Below, piece by piece: positions 20,399-29,305 of a DNA stretch of 64,000 nt. Positions within the stretch are counted from its first letter, which is position 1; each line of letters begins with the position of its first letter. The DNA is from an uncultured Hyphomicrobiales bacterium (GTDB taxonomy: Bacteria > Pseudomonadota > Alphaproteobacteria > Rhizobiales > Beijerinckiaceae). The notes below the pieces were generated by a model. It saw nothing but the letters and a program-made list of their open reading frames with translations, ran no database searches and was not told the origin of the DNA. A program made the translations under genes and the position numbers. The stretch covers positions 149,887 to 213,886 of the forward strand of contig CAINED010000078.1 of assembly GCA_903847605.1 (NCBI GenBank), written 5' to 3'.

Positions 20399-21127
20399 TC
20401 AAGGCACGACGACCGTTGCCTTGCTGTCTCCCTTCAGCGCAGCGGTGATAGCGCCTTCCTCCGCCAAACGGAACACGACAATCTCGATCCTGTTTTCGCG
20501 CGCGATCGCGAAAGCGGCCGTGTCCATGACGCCGAGATTCTTGGCGATGGCTTCGTCGTGCGTGAGGCGGTCGTAGCGAACGGCGTTCGGGTCCTTCTTG
20601 GGATCGGCCGAATAGACGCCATCAACCTGCGTCGCCTTGAGAACGGCGTCGGCGGAGAGTTCCGCTGCGCGCAAGGCCGCCCCGGTGTCGGTGGTGAAAA
20701 AGGGATTGCCGGTGCCGCCGGCCAGAACGATCACCCTGCCCTTGCCGAGATGATTGAGCGCCGCCTGCCGCGAATAGGGCTGGCAGACATAGGGCATGGG
20801 CACGGCGGACAAAGCACGCGCCGGCTGGCCCGATTTTTCGATAGCATGCTCGACGGCGAGCGCATTCATCACGGTCGCCAGCATGCCGATGGAATCGGCG
20901 CGCGCCCGGTCGATGCCCTTGTCGGCGCCCTGTATGCCGCGGAAAAAGTTGCCGCCGCCGACGACGATGGCGATCTCGACACCGAGTGCAACGGCAGACT
21001 TGATGTCGCGAGCGATGCGCTCGAGCGTCGGCTGATCGAGGCCATGCGACAACGGCCCCATCAACGCTTCGCCCGAAAGTTTCAGGACGACGCGCTTCCA
21101 AGGTAGCGACTTGCCAGCGATGGCCAT
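20399..21127 (-). CDS. pyrH: UMP kinase
   Basis: A 242-residue amino-acid-kinase-fold UMP kinase phosphorylating UMP to UDP. The N-terminal R-V-V-L-K-L-S-G-E-A-L motif, the V-G-G-G-N-F-F-R-G loop and the D-G-V-Y-S-A-D-P segment are all present. The frame is open to 21316, but the upstream part is translated palindromic repeat. The ATG at 21127 has GGGGAA upstream and gives the family N-terminus. The gene normally follows tsf; here about 2.7 kb of other genes and repeats intervene. Confidence 0.96.
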   Translation of the reverse strand: MAIAGKSLPWKRVVLKLSGEALMGPLSHGLDQPTLERIARDIKSAVALGVEIAIVVGGGNFFRGIQGADKGIDRARADSIGMLATVMNALAVEHAIEKSGQPARALSAVPMPYVCQPYSRQAALNHLGKGRVIVLAGGTGNPFFTTDTGAALRAAELSADAVLKATQVDGVYSADPKKDPNAVRYDRLTHDEAIAKNLGVMDTAAFAIARENRIEIVVFRLAEEGAITAALKGDSKATVVVP

Positions 21128-21217
21128 GGGATTCCCCGGTGCGGGCAGATCGCCTGCCCCACGCCTCGTGCTAATCCGATTCGCGCCGCAGCGACAGATT
21201 TGGCGGCGGCAAAACGG

Positions 21218-21360
21218 TTGAGCCGCCGAGCGGGGGAAGGTTTTCTCAAAGATTGAGCCCCCTGAGCGGGGGGCCAAGTTCTTCAAAAAAGTTGAGCCCC
21301 CCGAGCGGGGGGCCAAGGTTTTCTAAAAGATTGAGCCCCCCGAGCGGGGGGCTCAGGGGG
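21218..21360. repeat. Four tandem ~39-bp GC-rich palindromic repeats
   Basis: Units begin at 21218, 21253, 21292 and 21331. The last two periods are exactly 39 bases; the first unit is 35 bases. Each contains a palindrome of the form GAGCCCCCCG-AG-CGGGGGGCTC, perfect in the last unit with a 10-base stem, followed by a spacer resembling CCAAGGTTTTCTAAAAGATT. The period is a multiple of three, so frames stay open on both strands, but I do not consider them coding. The repeats lie upstream of pyrH and downstream of a small secreted-protein gene, where hairpins could end or stabilise transcripts. Confidence 0.85.
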
Positions 21361-21430
21361 CTCGCGACGGAACCACAACTTCGAGGGGCGGGGGCGGGGT
21401 CAGCTGCGGTCGTCGTTTCCTATGTTCAGA

Positions 21431-21721
21431 TCAGTTGCAGACGCGGATGCGGCGGTAGCCGACGAAGTCGCCCCAGCTGTTGTGGACGGCGCGCTTCTCG
21501 ATCCAGCAGTTGCCGCCGGAGACATAGTAGCCACCGCCGTAGGAAGGCGCGGCGTAAGCATGCGAGGCAGCGCCGATCGCCAGCGCGCCAACAGCGAGGC
21601 CGCCGAAGAAAGCTGCGTTGCGGCCGAACTTCGCTTCCGCAGGCGCGGTCGAGGCGGCGAGGGTCACGCCCAGCGTGAGGGCGGCAAGGGTTCCGGTGGC
21701 GATCTTCTTGAAGGTGTTCAT
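21431..21721 (-). CDS. Small secreted hypothetical protein
   Basis: A 96-residue protein with a strong ribosome binding site (AGGAGAG) before the ATG at 21721. It has a clear signal peptide of about 30 residues ending in A-P-A-E-A-K. A Gly/Ala-rich and then Gly/Tyr-rich stretch follows, and the C-terminus carries two cysteines (C-W-I-E-K... and R-V-C-N) with aromatic residues between. Short secreted proteins with this CW...V-C-N type tail are common in Hyphomicrobiales and have no known function that I can name. It is transcribed towards the palindromic repeats. Confidence 0.75.
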   Translation of the reverse strand: MNTFKKIATGTLAALTLGVTLAASTAPAEAKFGRNAAFFGGLAVGALAIGAASHAYAAPSYGGGYYVSGGNCWIEKRAVHNSWGDFVGYRRIRVCN

Positions 21722-21835
21722 CGTTCTCTCTCCTGATTTGGCAGCGGCGTCCTTGCCGTCTGTCGATGGTTGGAGATTAGGCGAGAACAACTTTGGCCGA
21801 TGTGCGCACGCGCACGCGACGACAGGCAGACTTTT

Positions 21836-22336
21836 TCACCCGTTAAGACGCCAGATCGAAAAATTCAAAATGGCTGCAAATGATACCCACGCAAGATAAG
21901 GCAGCAGCAGCGCACCGGACAGCGTATCGATGCGCCAGAATACGACAATGGTTGCCGCGATCGATAGCCATAGCGGCACGATGACAACGAAGCCCAACAG
22001 CGGACTTTGCGCAGCAAAGAACGCCCACGACCACGCTGCATTCAGCGCGATCTGAAAGAGAAACAGCGCGACGGCGGTCGCCCTGCCCTGCGTGAATACG
22101 GGTGTGCGCAGCACGCGATAAAACGAATAGGCCATCATCGCGAAAAGCGCCGTCCATACCGGCCCAAAAATCCAGTTCGGGGGATTGAAGGACGGCTTGA
22201 CCAGACCCGCATACCAGCCGGTAATTTGAGGCATGGTGGCGATATTGCCGAGAACCGAAGCCGCGATGACAGGCGCGACGGCGAGCAGAGCTGTAATCAG
22301 CCAGTGGCGCTCTGGCGTGCTGACATTATCGCGCAT
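21836..22336 (-). CDS. tspO: TspO/MBR family membrane protein
   Basis: A 166-residue protein with five predicted transmembrane helices and the family's hallmark region (about residues 40-65), W-Y-A-G-L-x-K-P-S-F-x-P-P-x-W-x-F-G-P-V-W. Bacterial TspO binds and may degrade porphyrins and is linked to tetrapyrrole or oxidative-stress control. A GGGAGA ribosome binding site precedes the ATG. It sits between the small secreted protein and an MFS pump on the same strand. The substrate here is not known. Confidence 0.92.
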   Translation of the reverse strand: MRDNVSTPERHWLITALLAVAPVIAASVLGNIATMPQITGWYAGLVKPSFNPPNWIFGPVWTALFAMMAYSFYRVLRTPVFTQGRATAVALFLFQIALNAAWSWAFFAAQSPLLGFVVIVPLWLSIAATIVVFWRIDTLSGALLLPYLAWVSFAAILNFSIWRLNG

Positions 22337-22404
22337 CGAAATCTCCCATGAAAGGTATCACGGGAGATAGGCGCGAATGTCCCAGCGGCAAGCGTTGCTG
22401 AAAT

Positions 22405-23664
22405 TTACGCCCGCGCCATCTTGCGCAGGTTCGGCAGAAAGGCTGTCAGAATACCGATGGCCGGCAGCCAGGCGCAGACCTTGTAAACGAATGAAAGGCT
22501 CGTCTTGTCGGCGATAATGCCAAGCACGACGGCGCCAAGTCCGGCCATACCGAAGCCAAGTCCGAAAAAGAGGCCTGCCATCAACCCGACCTTACGTGGC
22601 GCGAGTTCCATCGCATAGACGATGATTTGCGACATCGAGGCCGAAGTGATGAAGCCAATCACGACAAGCAGGACCGTGCACCAGAGCAGCGACGCGTAAG
22701 GCACGAGCACAGTGAAAGGCAGCGCGCCGAGGATCGAAAACCAGATCACATATTTGCGTCCGATACGGTCTCCTATTGGGCCGCCGAAATAGACGCCGGC
22801 GGCGACGGACGCCATGAAGAGGAAGACCAGCAGTTGCGCATCGCGCAAGCCGACTCCGAACGTCTCCATCAGATAAAACGTGTGAAACGTGCCGATGCTG
22901 ACGGAATAGACGCTTTTCGAAAACATCAGCAGCATGAGGATGGCGATGATGAAAACGAAGCGCGATTGCGTCAGGCCGAAGGGATTTTCATCCGCTGCAG
23001 AACCGCGCCTGGACTGATTCAAGAGCTGCATGCGCGGCTGCGCCCAGCGCCCGACGGCGATCATGACGAGAAAGGCAAGAAACGCCAGCAGCGCGAACCA
23101 GCCGATGCCGCCCTGCCCGAACGGCACAACCACAAAGGCCGCCAGCAGCGGCCCCGAGGCCTGTCCGAAATTGCCGCCGACCTGGAATGTCGATTGCGCA
23201 GCGCCCGGCCGGTTGCCGCCGCCCAGTCGCGCCATGCGCGCGCCCTCGGGATGAAAGATCGCCGAACCGATGCCGACGAGTACGGCCGCGCCGAGGATCA
23301 GCACGTATGTGTTGGCCACGGTGAGGAGCAGCACGCCGCAAGCCGTCGCGATCATCGATGTCGATAGCGTCCAGGGCGAGGGACGCCTGTCGGTGTACAT
23401 GCCGACGAACGGCTGGATCAGCGAGGCGCTGGCCATGTAGAGCGAGACGATGAAACTCGTCTGCGTAAAGTTGAGCTGGTAGGCGTCCTTCAGGATCGGC
23501 AGGATCGCGGAGATGAGCGACTGCAGCATGTCGTTGGCGAAATGCAGCATGCACATCGTCCACAACACCGCCTGCACCGGCGCATCGCTGGCGCGCACGG
23601 AAACTGCGGGTTCAGACGATGGCAAGGTCGCTGCAGCGTCGCGCGCGTCGGCCTGAAGGGTCAT
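22405..23664 (-). CDS. MFS transporter, fosmidomycin-resistance (Fsr)-like
   Basis: About 419 residues with roughly 12 transmembrane helices. Near the N-terminus it has H-F-A-N-D-M-L-Q ... L-P-x-L-K, followed by Q-P-F-V-G-M-Y-T-D-R-R-P, which resembles the Fsr branch of the major facilitator superfamily. Fsr of E. coli exports fosmidomycin, an inhibitor of Dxr. The ATG at 23664 (AGCAGG upstream) was chosen over longer starts. The assignment to MFS is firm; fosmidomycin as substrate is inference. Confidence 0.85.
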   Translation of the reverse strand: MTLQADARDAAATLPSSEPAVSVRASDAPVQAVLWTMCMLHFANDMLQSLISAILPILKDAYQLNFTQTSFIVSLYMASASLIQPFVGMYTDRRPSPWTLSTSMIATACGVLLLTVANTYVLILGAAVLVGIGSAIFHPEGARMARLGGGNRPGAAQSTFQVGGNFGQASGPLLAAFVVVPFGQGGIGWFALLAFLAFLVMIAVGRWAQPRMQLLNQSRRGSAADENPFGLTQSRFVFIIAILMLLMFSKSVYSVSIGTFHTFYLMETFGVGLRDAQLLVFLFMASVAAGVYFGGPIGDRIGRKYVIWFSILGALPFTVLVPYASLLWCTVLLVVIGFITSASMSQIIVYAMELAPRKVGLMAGLFFGLGFGMAGLGAVVLGIIADKTSLSFVYKVCAWLPAIGILTAFLPNLRKMARA

Positions 23665-23781
23665 GTGGGCCTGCTGGAAAACGAAGCGGGAATCCTGTTC
23701 CCGCATGTGAAACAAGCATAGTGCCAGCGGTTTCGAGCGCCAAGCCTGATGCGGGCAATGCTGCCATGCAAAGCGCTGGCC

Positions 23782-23811
23782 AAACAAAACGGGCGGCCCA
23801 AAGGCCGCCCG
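23782..23811 (-). terminator. Rho-independent terminator after tsf
   Basis: On the minus strand a perfect 9-base stem (CGGGCGGCC / GGCCGCCCG) with a TTTG loop is followed by TTTTGTTT. It lies about 24 bases downstream of the tsf stop and should end the rpsB-tsf transcript, leaving the Fsr-like gene under its own promoter or read-through. Confidence 0.9.
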
Positions 23812-23834
23812 TGGAAGATTACGGAGTGAGAAGC

Positions 23835-24752
23835 TTAGCGCGCCATGCCCGCGACTTCCGCCGCGAAGTCGCTTTCCTGCTTCTCGATGCCCTCGCCCAG
23901 GGCGAAACGCACGAAGCCCTTGAGGGCGACTGGCGCGCCGAGCGCCTTGCCAGCTTCGCCGACGGCCTGCGCCACGGTCTTGGCGGGATCGTGGATGAAA
24001 GGCTGATCGACGAGGCAGGCCTCCTTGTAATAGGTCTTCAGGCCGGATTCGACGATCTTCTCGAGCACGTTGGCGGGCTTGCCGGCATTCTTGTCGCGCA
24101 GCACGTTCTTCTCGCGCTCAAGCGTCGCGGGATCGACGCTCGACGCATCAAGCGCGACCGGCGAAGCAGCGGCGACATGCATGGCGATCTTGCGGCCAAG
24201 CTCGACGAGGCCGTCGCCGGAAGCGGTGGATTCCAGCGCAACGAGAACGCCGATCTTGCCGAGGCCGTCGCCGATGGCGTTGTGGACATAGGTTCCGATG
24301 GCGCCCGAAGTTACTTCGAGCATGGCGGCGCGGCGCAGCGTCATGTTCTCGCCGATCGTGGCGATGGCGTTAGCAACAGCGTCGGCGACAGTGCCGCCGG
24401 CCGGATAGGCGGAGGCCCTGATCTTCTCGACGTCGGCAGTGCCGGACGAGAGCGCAACGCCGGCAATGCCCGACGCCAGCGCCTGGAAGTCCGAATTGCG
24501 CGCGACGAAGTCCGTCTCGGAGTTCAGTTCGATGGCGACGCCGCGCGTGCCAGAGACCTTCAGCGCCACGAGGCCTTCAGCCGCAACGCGGTCGGACTTC
24601 TTGGCGGCCTTGGACAGGCCCTTCTTGCGCAGCCAGTCCACGGCGGCTTCGAGATCGCCGTCGCTCTCCGTGAGCGCGTTCTTGCAGTCCATCATGCCAG
24701 CGCCGGTCTTTTCGCGCAGGTCCTTGACGAGGGCGGCGGTAACAGCAGCCAT
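23835..24752 (-). CDS. tsf: Translation elongation factor Ts
   Basis: A 305-residue EF-Ts, the nucleotide exchange factor for EF-Tu. The N-terminal UBA-like domain carries [16 protein letters not shown] (about residues 13-28), and the core [16 protein letters not shown] motif (here [10 protein letters not shown]) touches EF-Tu. It lies downstream of rpsB in the universal rpsB-tsf pair and is followed by a strong terminator. Confidence 0.97.
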   Translation of the reverse strand: MAAVTAALVKDLREKTGAGMMDCKNALTESDGDLEAAVDWLRKKGLSKAAKKSDRVAAEGLVALKVSGTRGVAIELNSETDFVARNSDFQALASGIAGVALSSGTADVEKIRASAYPAGGTVADAVANAIATIGENMTLRRAAMLEVTSGAIGTYVHNAIGDGLGKIGVLVALESTASGDGLVELGRKIAMHVAAASPVALDASSVDPATLEREKNVLRDKNAGKPANVLEKIVESGLKTYYKEACLVDQPFIHDPAKTVAQAVGEAGKALGAPVALKGFVRFALGEGIEKQESDFAAEVAGMAR

Positions 24753-24831
24753 GAGAGTTCATCCCCTGTCTTGCGGGGGCCCTGCCCCCGGCTGTGAATT
24801 GAATGAGTTATTTGGGTATCCGAATGATGAC

Positions 24832-24856
24832 AGCGGGACGCTTTCGCGATCCCGCT
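24832..24856 (-). other. Hairpin in rpsB-tsf spacer
   Basis: A 7-base stem (AGCGGGA/TCCCGCT) is extended by an inner CGC/GCG pairing, with a TTTC loop, in the 132-base gap between rpsB and tsf. No U-tract follows. It may be a processing or attenuation element that sets the S2:EF-Ts ratio; this is inference. A second GC-rich hairpin lies at about 24765-24791. Confidence 0.4.
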
Positions 24857-24884
24857 GCAACCGCCGGATGGAGCGGGAAAAGGA

Positions 24885-25901
24885 TCAGGCGGCGACGCTG
24901 AGCAGCGTACGCGCCTGTTCGACCCAGTTGTCGCGGGCGATGCGGCCGTTCAGCTTGAGATCGGCATCGACCTTGGCGACGTCGGCTTCCTGCATGGCCG
25001 CGACCTGCCACCAGTGGAAGATACCGCCTTCATTCAGCTTCTTCTCGAGCTGCGGACCGACGCCCGTCAGCTTGGTCAGGTCGTCGGGAGCGCCGCGCGG
25101 GGCGCCGAGGATCTCGAAAGCCTCGTCCGGAGCAGGCGTCTCGGCGACAGCGGCCGGGAGCGTCTCGGCGACCGGCTCCGCGGACGCGCCGATATCGCGA
25201 CCGGAAGCGCCGGCGCCGCGGCCGATGCCGTCGATGGCAGCGCGGGCGACGAGATCGCAGTAAAGCTGGATCGCGCGGCCGGCGTCGTCATTGCCGGGAA
25301 TCGGATGGGTGATGCCGGCCGGATCGCTGTTGCTGTCGAGGATGGCGACAACCGGGATGTTCAGGCGGTTGGCTTCCTTGATGGCGAGCGCTTCCTTGTT
25401 GGTGTCGATCACGAACATCAGGTCGGGCACGCCGCCCATGTCCTTGATGCCGCCGAGCGCCTTTTCGAGCTTGTCACGCTCGCGCGAGCGCATCAGGCGC
25501 TCTTTCTTGGTGAGGCCGGAGATGCCGGCGTTCAGCTCTTCGTCGAGCTTGCGCAGGCGGTCGATGGAGGCGGAAATCGTCTTCCAGTTGGTGAGCGTGC
25601 CGCCGAGCCAGCGCGAGTTGATGAAATACTGCGCCGAACGCTTGGCCGCATCGGAAATCGCCGGGGCAGCCTGACGCTTGGTGCCGACGAAGAGCACGCG
25701 GCCGCCCTTGGCGACGGTGTCGGAAATCAGCTTGAGCGCCTGGTGCAGCAGCGGCACGGACTGGGCGAGGTCGATGATGTGGATGTTGTTGCGGACGCCG
25801 AACAGGTAGGGCGCCATTTTCGGGTTCCAGCGGTGCGACTGGTGGCCGAAGTGAGCGCCGGCTTCCAGAAGCTGACGCATGGTGAAATCGGGCAGTGCCA
25901 T
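24885..25901 (-). CDS. rpsB: 30S ribosomal protein S2 with C-terminal extension
   Basis: A 338-residue S2, about 100 residues longer than the E. coli protein. The core (residues 1-230) has the usual G-A-H-F-G-H-Q and R-W-L-G-G-T-L-T-N motifs. After an Ala/Pro/Glu-rich linker, the C-terminal 65 residues carry a helix-hairpin-helix-like segment (L-T-G-V-G-P-x-L-E-K-K-L). Extensions of this kind are seen in many Hyphomicrobiales S2 proteins. The ribosome binding site is CGGAGAA, and a promoter is proposed about 110-140 bases upstream. Confidence 0.95.
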   Translation of the reverse strand: MALPDFTMRQLLEAGAHFGHQSHRWNPKMAPYLFGVRNNIHIIDLAQSVPLLHQALKLISDTVAKGGRVLFVGTKRQAAPAISDAAKRSAQYFINSRWLGGTLTNWKTISASIDRLRKLDEELNAGISGLTKKERLMRSRERDKLEKALGGIKDMGGVPDLMFVIDTNKEALAIKEANRLNIPVVAILDSNSDPAGITHPIPGNDDAGRAIQLYCDLVARAAIDGIGRGAGASGRDIGASAEPVAETLPAAVAETPAPDEAFEILGAPRGAPDDLTKLTGVGPQLEKKLNEGGIFHWWQVAAMQEADVAKVDADLKLNGRIARDNWVEQARTLLSVAA

Positions 25902-26010
25902 TGTCTTACGTTCTCCGGTTGTACCTCGGCGGATCTATGTCGGGCGTCAGCCCGCACCGGAGCGGCCCTTGAAGCAGGGTCGCGTTCGATCCGCCTGTGG
26001 ATTGGCGCGG

Positions 26011-26039
26011 CTTATAGGCGAGCCCGTGCTGCAATGCAA
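26011..26039 (-). promoter_or_regulatory. Putative sigma-70-type promoter for rpsB-tsf
   Basis: On the minus strand TTGCAT and TATAAG are separated by exactly 17 bases. The expected transcription start near 26004 gives a leader of about 100 bases before rpsB. The leader holds a small hairpin (CGGGC / GCCCG, about 25939-25952) that might take part in S2 autoregulation. The -10 is a 5 of 6 match and the -35 is weak. Confidence 0.5.
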
Positions 26040-26068
26040 GGTGGCGCAAGTTGCGACAATGCCCGGAT

Positions 26069-27097
26069 TCAGGGTTCGGCCAGCGGCTTCTTCACCCCCG
26101 CGGGCCGCCACGGGTTCCCGCGCAAACCGGCGCGAGCCGTCAAATCCCACAGGGCCCAGAGGGCCGGCACGCGCCTGTGGGCGAAACCGAAGGCCCCGGC
26201 CACATCGAACCCGGACCAGGGCGTAAAAGGGTTGCGCCTGGAATAGGCGAAGATTTCGAGCCGGCGCATCGGACTGGCGCTGTATCCGCGGGCGTGGAAG
26301 CCAAAGGTGTCTGCGACCACAAGCGTATTCGCCGGTACCGCGAAGGCGCGAGGCGCTGCCAGTCCAAGCTCGCGCAACTCTTCCGGCCGGATACGAAAAG
26401 ACCCGCGCGCGGAATAGCGGTCATCGTCCCGGCTGGCCTGCAAGCTCTTGGCGTATTCGAAGGCGAGCCTTTGCGGCGTGAGGCGGTGCGAACCAGGCAC
26501 ATATGTGAACGGGCCCGCATCGGCGGCTACATCGGTGAGGAAGTACCAGGCTTTCATCGACGGATGAAACGTGTCGGCATGCAGGTCGGTCTGCGGGTCC
26601 GGCGGGGCGTCCCGCACATGCGACAGGATCGTCTGGACATAATAGAGCGGCTCGTGTGCGAAACTCGCGACATACCGCAAGAGACCGGCCCAGCGCCAAT
26701 TTCCCAACAACTCCCCGAGGTGCGGAATGGCCGACAACGCCGCGCCGTCGATCGCCATCCGCCGCGTGATCGTATCGCCTTGCGCCATTTCACGGGCGGG
26801 CCAGTCGCGCGCCACGAGCGCGTCGTTCAACGCGCGAAATTGCGACGGCGGCAGAAAATCGGGAATCAGGACAAAGCCGTCGCGATCGAAACCCTCACGA
26901 TCTCCAGCCGTCACGAGATGCGCCAGCCGCGCGCGGCGCAGATTCGCGAGCCCGTGCGCCAGTTCGACCCGGCGCGCATGCAAACCCCAGCGGTTCAGAG
27001 CGGGCGAACCAATAACGCGATTGTCGCGAAAGCTCTTCGCGCCTGTCGCCAGCGACATTGCCCACAGGGGATACTTCGGAAAATCGGTCAAAGGCAT
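26069..27097 (-). CDS. Phytanoyl-CoA dioxygenase (PhyH) family oxygenase
   Basis: A 342-residue non-haem Fe(II)/2-oxoglutarate-dependent oxygenase fold. The iron ligands are visible as H173-x-D175 (in L-H-A-D-T-F-H) and H268 (in F-G-F-H-A-R-G), with R278 as the likely 2-oxoglutarate anchor. The family hydroxylates diverse substrates, including lipids, natural products and phosphonates; nothing nearby fixes the substrate. It lies upstream of rpsB on the same strand, about 165 bases away, and is divergent from lemA. The start has no strong ribosome binding site; 27058 is an alternative. Confidence 0.85.
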   Translation of the reverse strand: MPLTDFPKYPLWAMSLATGAKSFRDNRVIGSPALNRWGLHARRVELAHGLANLRRARLAHLVTAGDREGFDRDGFVLIPDFLPPSQFRALNDALVARDWPAREMAQGDTITRRMAIDGAALSAIPHLGELLGNWRWAGLLRYVASFAHEPLYYVQTILSHVRDAPPDPQTDLHADTFHPSMKAWYFLTDVAADAGPFTYVPGSHRLTPQRLAFEYAKSLQASRDDDRYSARGSFRIRPEELRELGLAAPRAFAVPANTLVVADTFGFHARGYSASPMRRLEIFAYSRRNPFTPWSGFDVAGAFGFAHRRVPALWALWDLTARAGLRGNPWRPAGVKKPLAEP

Positions 27098-27440
27098 GAC
27101 GAGACCTCGAACCCAGGCACTTTAACGCAACCGGCGATCAAATGCGTAGCGGTTGAGCGCGAAAAGTTGCCCCAAACTTCAAATGTCGAGCGACCGGATC
27201 AAACCGGCCGGGATCTATTGCCCGGCATCATCCGGGCATTCGGCCGAGCGCGGGCCTCTTCCGAAACGGCTTTCGAAATACCTGACCGGTGATGCCGCTC
27301 GCAGCGTCCCGGCCGGATTGCCTGTGGCCGAATGGGCCCCAGCCTGATTTCATGTGCGAAAGCGCACGAATCATTTGCACATGTGGATATAATGAGTTGG
27401 TTGGGCGGGTGTCGGCTCGCGACCGTCTGCGGAGGCAAGA
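27098..27440. other. Divergent intergenic region PhyH / lemA
   Basis: This 343-base stretch separates divergent genes. Near lemA it has a short hairpin (GTGCG-AAAG-CGCAC, about 27356-27369) and a consensus -10. I saw no small gene or RNA. Small frames running through it lack ribosome binding sites. Confidence 0.45.
27388..27393 (+). promoter_or_regulatory. Consensus -10 element upstream of lemA
   Basis: A perfect TATAAT lies 48 bases before the lemA start. No good -35 hexamer is found at 16-18 bases, so the promoter may rely on an activator or an extended context. lemA itself has GGAGG six bases before its ATG. Confidence 0.45.
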
Positions 27441-28007
27441 ATGGGTACCTGGATTTTTCTCGGCATTATCGTCGCCATCGTTCTTTGGCTGATCGTCACC
27501 TATAACGGCCTCGTCGGCCTCAGGCAGCGCACCAATCAGGCGTTCGCCGACATCGACGTACAGCTCAAGCAGCGCCACGACCTGATCCCGAACCTCATTG
27601 AGACCGTGAAGGGCTATGCGGCGCACGAGAAAAGCACGCTCGACGCAGTCGTGCAGGCGCGCAATGCGGCGCTGACGGCGGGCGGCGGCACCGGCCAGCA
27701 GGCGCAGGCCGAAGGCATGCTGGGACAGGCGCTGGGACGCCTGCTCGCACTGTCGGAAGCCTATCCCGACCTCAAGGCCAATACGAACTTCCTGCAGCTG
27801 CAGACCGAACTTGGCAACATCGAGAACAAGCTCGCCGCCGCGCGCCGCTTCTTCAACAATGCGGTCAGCGAGTACAACGCCTCGATCCAGGCCTTCCCGG
27901 CTGCGCTGTTCTCGCGCGCCATGGGCTTCGTCGAGCGCGAGTTCTTCGATGTCGGGGCCGACGTGCGCAAGCAGCTCGACGCTGCGCCGCCGCAGGTCAA
28001 GTTCTGA
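27441..28007 (+). CDS. lemA: LemA family protein
   Basis: A 188-residue membrane-anchored protein. One N-terminal transmembrane helix (about residues 3-22) is followed by the helical LemA domain with Y-N-x-L-V-x-L-R-x-x-x-x-x-A-F-A-D-I-D-V-Q-L-K-Q-R-H-D-L-I-P-N-L. The function is poorly known. LemA proteins often pair with M48 or TPM-domain partners, and here an M48 metalloprotease follows 29 bases later in the same operon, suggesting a joint envelope quality-control role. Confidence 0.92.
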   Translation: MGTWIFLGIIVAIVLWLIVTYNGLVGLRQRTNQAFADIDVQLKQRHDLIPNLIETVKGYAAHEKSTLDAVVQARNAALTAGGGTGQQAQAEGMLGQALGRLLALSEAYPDLKANTNFLQLQTELGNIENKLAAARRFFNNAVSEYNASIQAFPAALFSRAMGFVEREFFDVGADVRKQLDAAPPQVKF

Positions 28008-28036
28008 GCGGCCGACGTTACCTGAAGGCTTGAGCC

Positions 28037-29197
28037 ATGCTCCCGGCATTCGGTCTTTACACGCATATCAGGGCGAACCTGTACCGCTCGGCGTTTCTCG
28101 TCGGCGGTCTGTTCTTCCTCGTGTATCTGCTGACTTATGCCGGGGCGCTGGCGGCAGAAGCCTACTGGTATCCGCACTGGCGGTTGCAATCGCTGCTGAT
28201 CAAGGCCTGGCAGGATCTCGGACAGGCCTTTCCCTGGGTGACGGGCGCGACGGCGCTGTGGGTCGCCTTCGCCTATAAATTCAATCAGCGGCTGATCGGT
28301 CTCGCCGTCGGCGGCCACGAGATCACGCGCGAGGAAAATCCCAAACTCTACGACATGCTGGAAAACCTGTGCATCTCGCGCGGCATGACCATGCCGCGTT
28401 TCGAGATCATGGAAACCGATACGCCCAACGCATTCGCCTCGGGCGTCAACGAGAAGCAATATACGATTACGCTGACGCGCGGCCTCATCAACATGCTCAG
28501 CGACGACGAGATGGAAGCCGTCATCGCGCATGAGTTGACGCATATCCGCAACGGCGACGTGCGCATGATGATCTTCGCGATGGTGATCGCGGGCGTCATT
28601 GCGTTCTTCGCGGAACTGATTTTCCGCTCGATCATGAATTCGGGCAGCCGCCGCAGCTCGCGCGACAGCGACGGCAAGGGCGGCGGCGGCATGGCGTTGA
28701 TGATCGCGGCGGCGATCGTCGGGGTCGCATGGTTTCTCTCGATCGTGATCCGCTTCGCGCTGTCGCGTTCGCGCGAGTTTCTCGCCGACGCCGGCGCTGT
28801 CGAACTGACCAAGAATCCCGATGCTATGATCTCGGCCCTGCGCAAGATCGAAGGCCGCAGCGAATTGCAGGAAGTCCCCTCCGCCGTGATGGAGATGTGC
28901 ATTGACAATCCGCGCTCGGGCTTTGCGGATTTGTTTTCCACCCACCCCACCATGGATTCCCGCGTCGATGCGCTCGTGCGCTACGCGGGCGGGCACGATC
29001 TCGATCCGGCGGCGCTCGAAGCGCTCAGAAATCCGCAGGCGCTCGAAGGCCCCGCCGATGCGCCCCCGCAGGATCATATCGATCAGGCCGGGCAGCCGAA
29101 CCCAGAGCAGACGGCGACCACACCCCAGCAGGACGGCGTGTTCCTGCCGCGCGGCCAGGGCCGCAAGCTCAGAATGCCCTGGGGCCCGCCGCGCTAA
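28037..29197 (+). CDS. M48 family (HtpX-like) membrane zinc metalloprotease
   Basis: 386 residues. Two hydrophobic helices lie in the first 80 residues. The zinc motif H-E-L-T-H is at 165-169 with a downstream glutamate ligand in S-R-E-F-L-A-D, and further membrane segments surround about 178-240. The C-terminal tail is Pro/Gln-rich and extends past the catalytic domain. Relatives degrade damaged inner-membrane proteins. Operon partner of lemA. It resembles HtpX but is longer, so I give no gene symbol. Confidence 0.9.
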   Translation: MLPAFGLYTHIRANLYRSAFLVGGLFFLVYLLTYAGALAAEAYWYPHWRLQSLLIKAWQDLGQAFPWVTGATALWVAFAYKFNQRLIGLAVGGHEITREENPKLYDMLENLCISRGMTMPRFEIMETDTPNAFASGVNEKQYTITLTRGLINMLSDDEMEAVIAHELTHIRNGDVRMMIFAMVIAGVIAFFAELIFRSIMNSGSRRSSRDSDGKGGGGMALMIAAAIVGVAWFLSIVIRFALSRSREFLADAGAVELTKNPDAMISALRKIEGRSELQEVPSAVMEMCIDNPRSGFADLFSTHPTMDSRVDALVRYAGGHDLDPAALEALRNPQALEGPADAPPQDHIDQAGQPNPEQTATTPQQDGVFLPRGQGRKLRMPWGPPR

Positions 29198-29305
29198 CTC
29201 GCGCCCTCTCCAGCCGCCGCTTGCCTTATCCTCGCGTCCCGGCAAACATGCGCCCAATAAGAGAAGGCGGGCAAATTGCCGCGCTCATAAACGGGGAAAT
29301 GCTGC

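Noticed and set aside
21218..21360. CRISPR array
   Set aside because: The units are tandem with near-identical spacers of about 20 bases, not unique spacers, and no cas genes are present.
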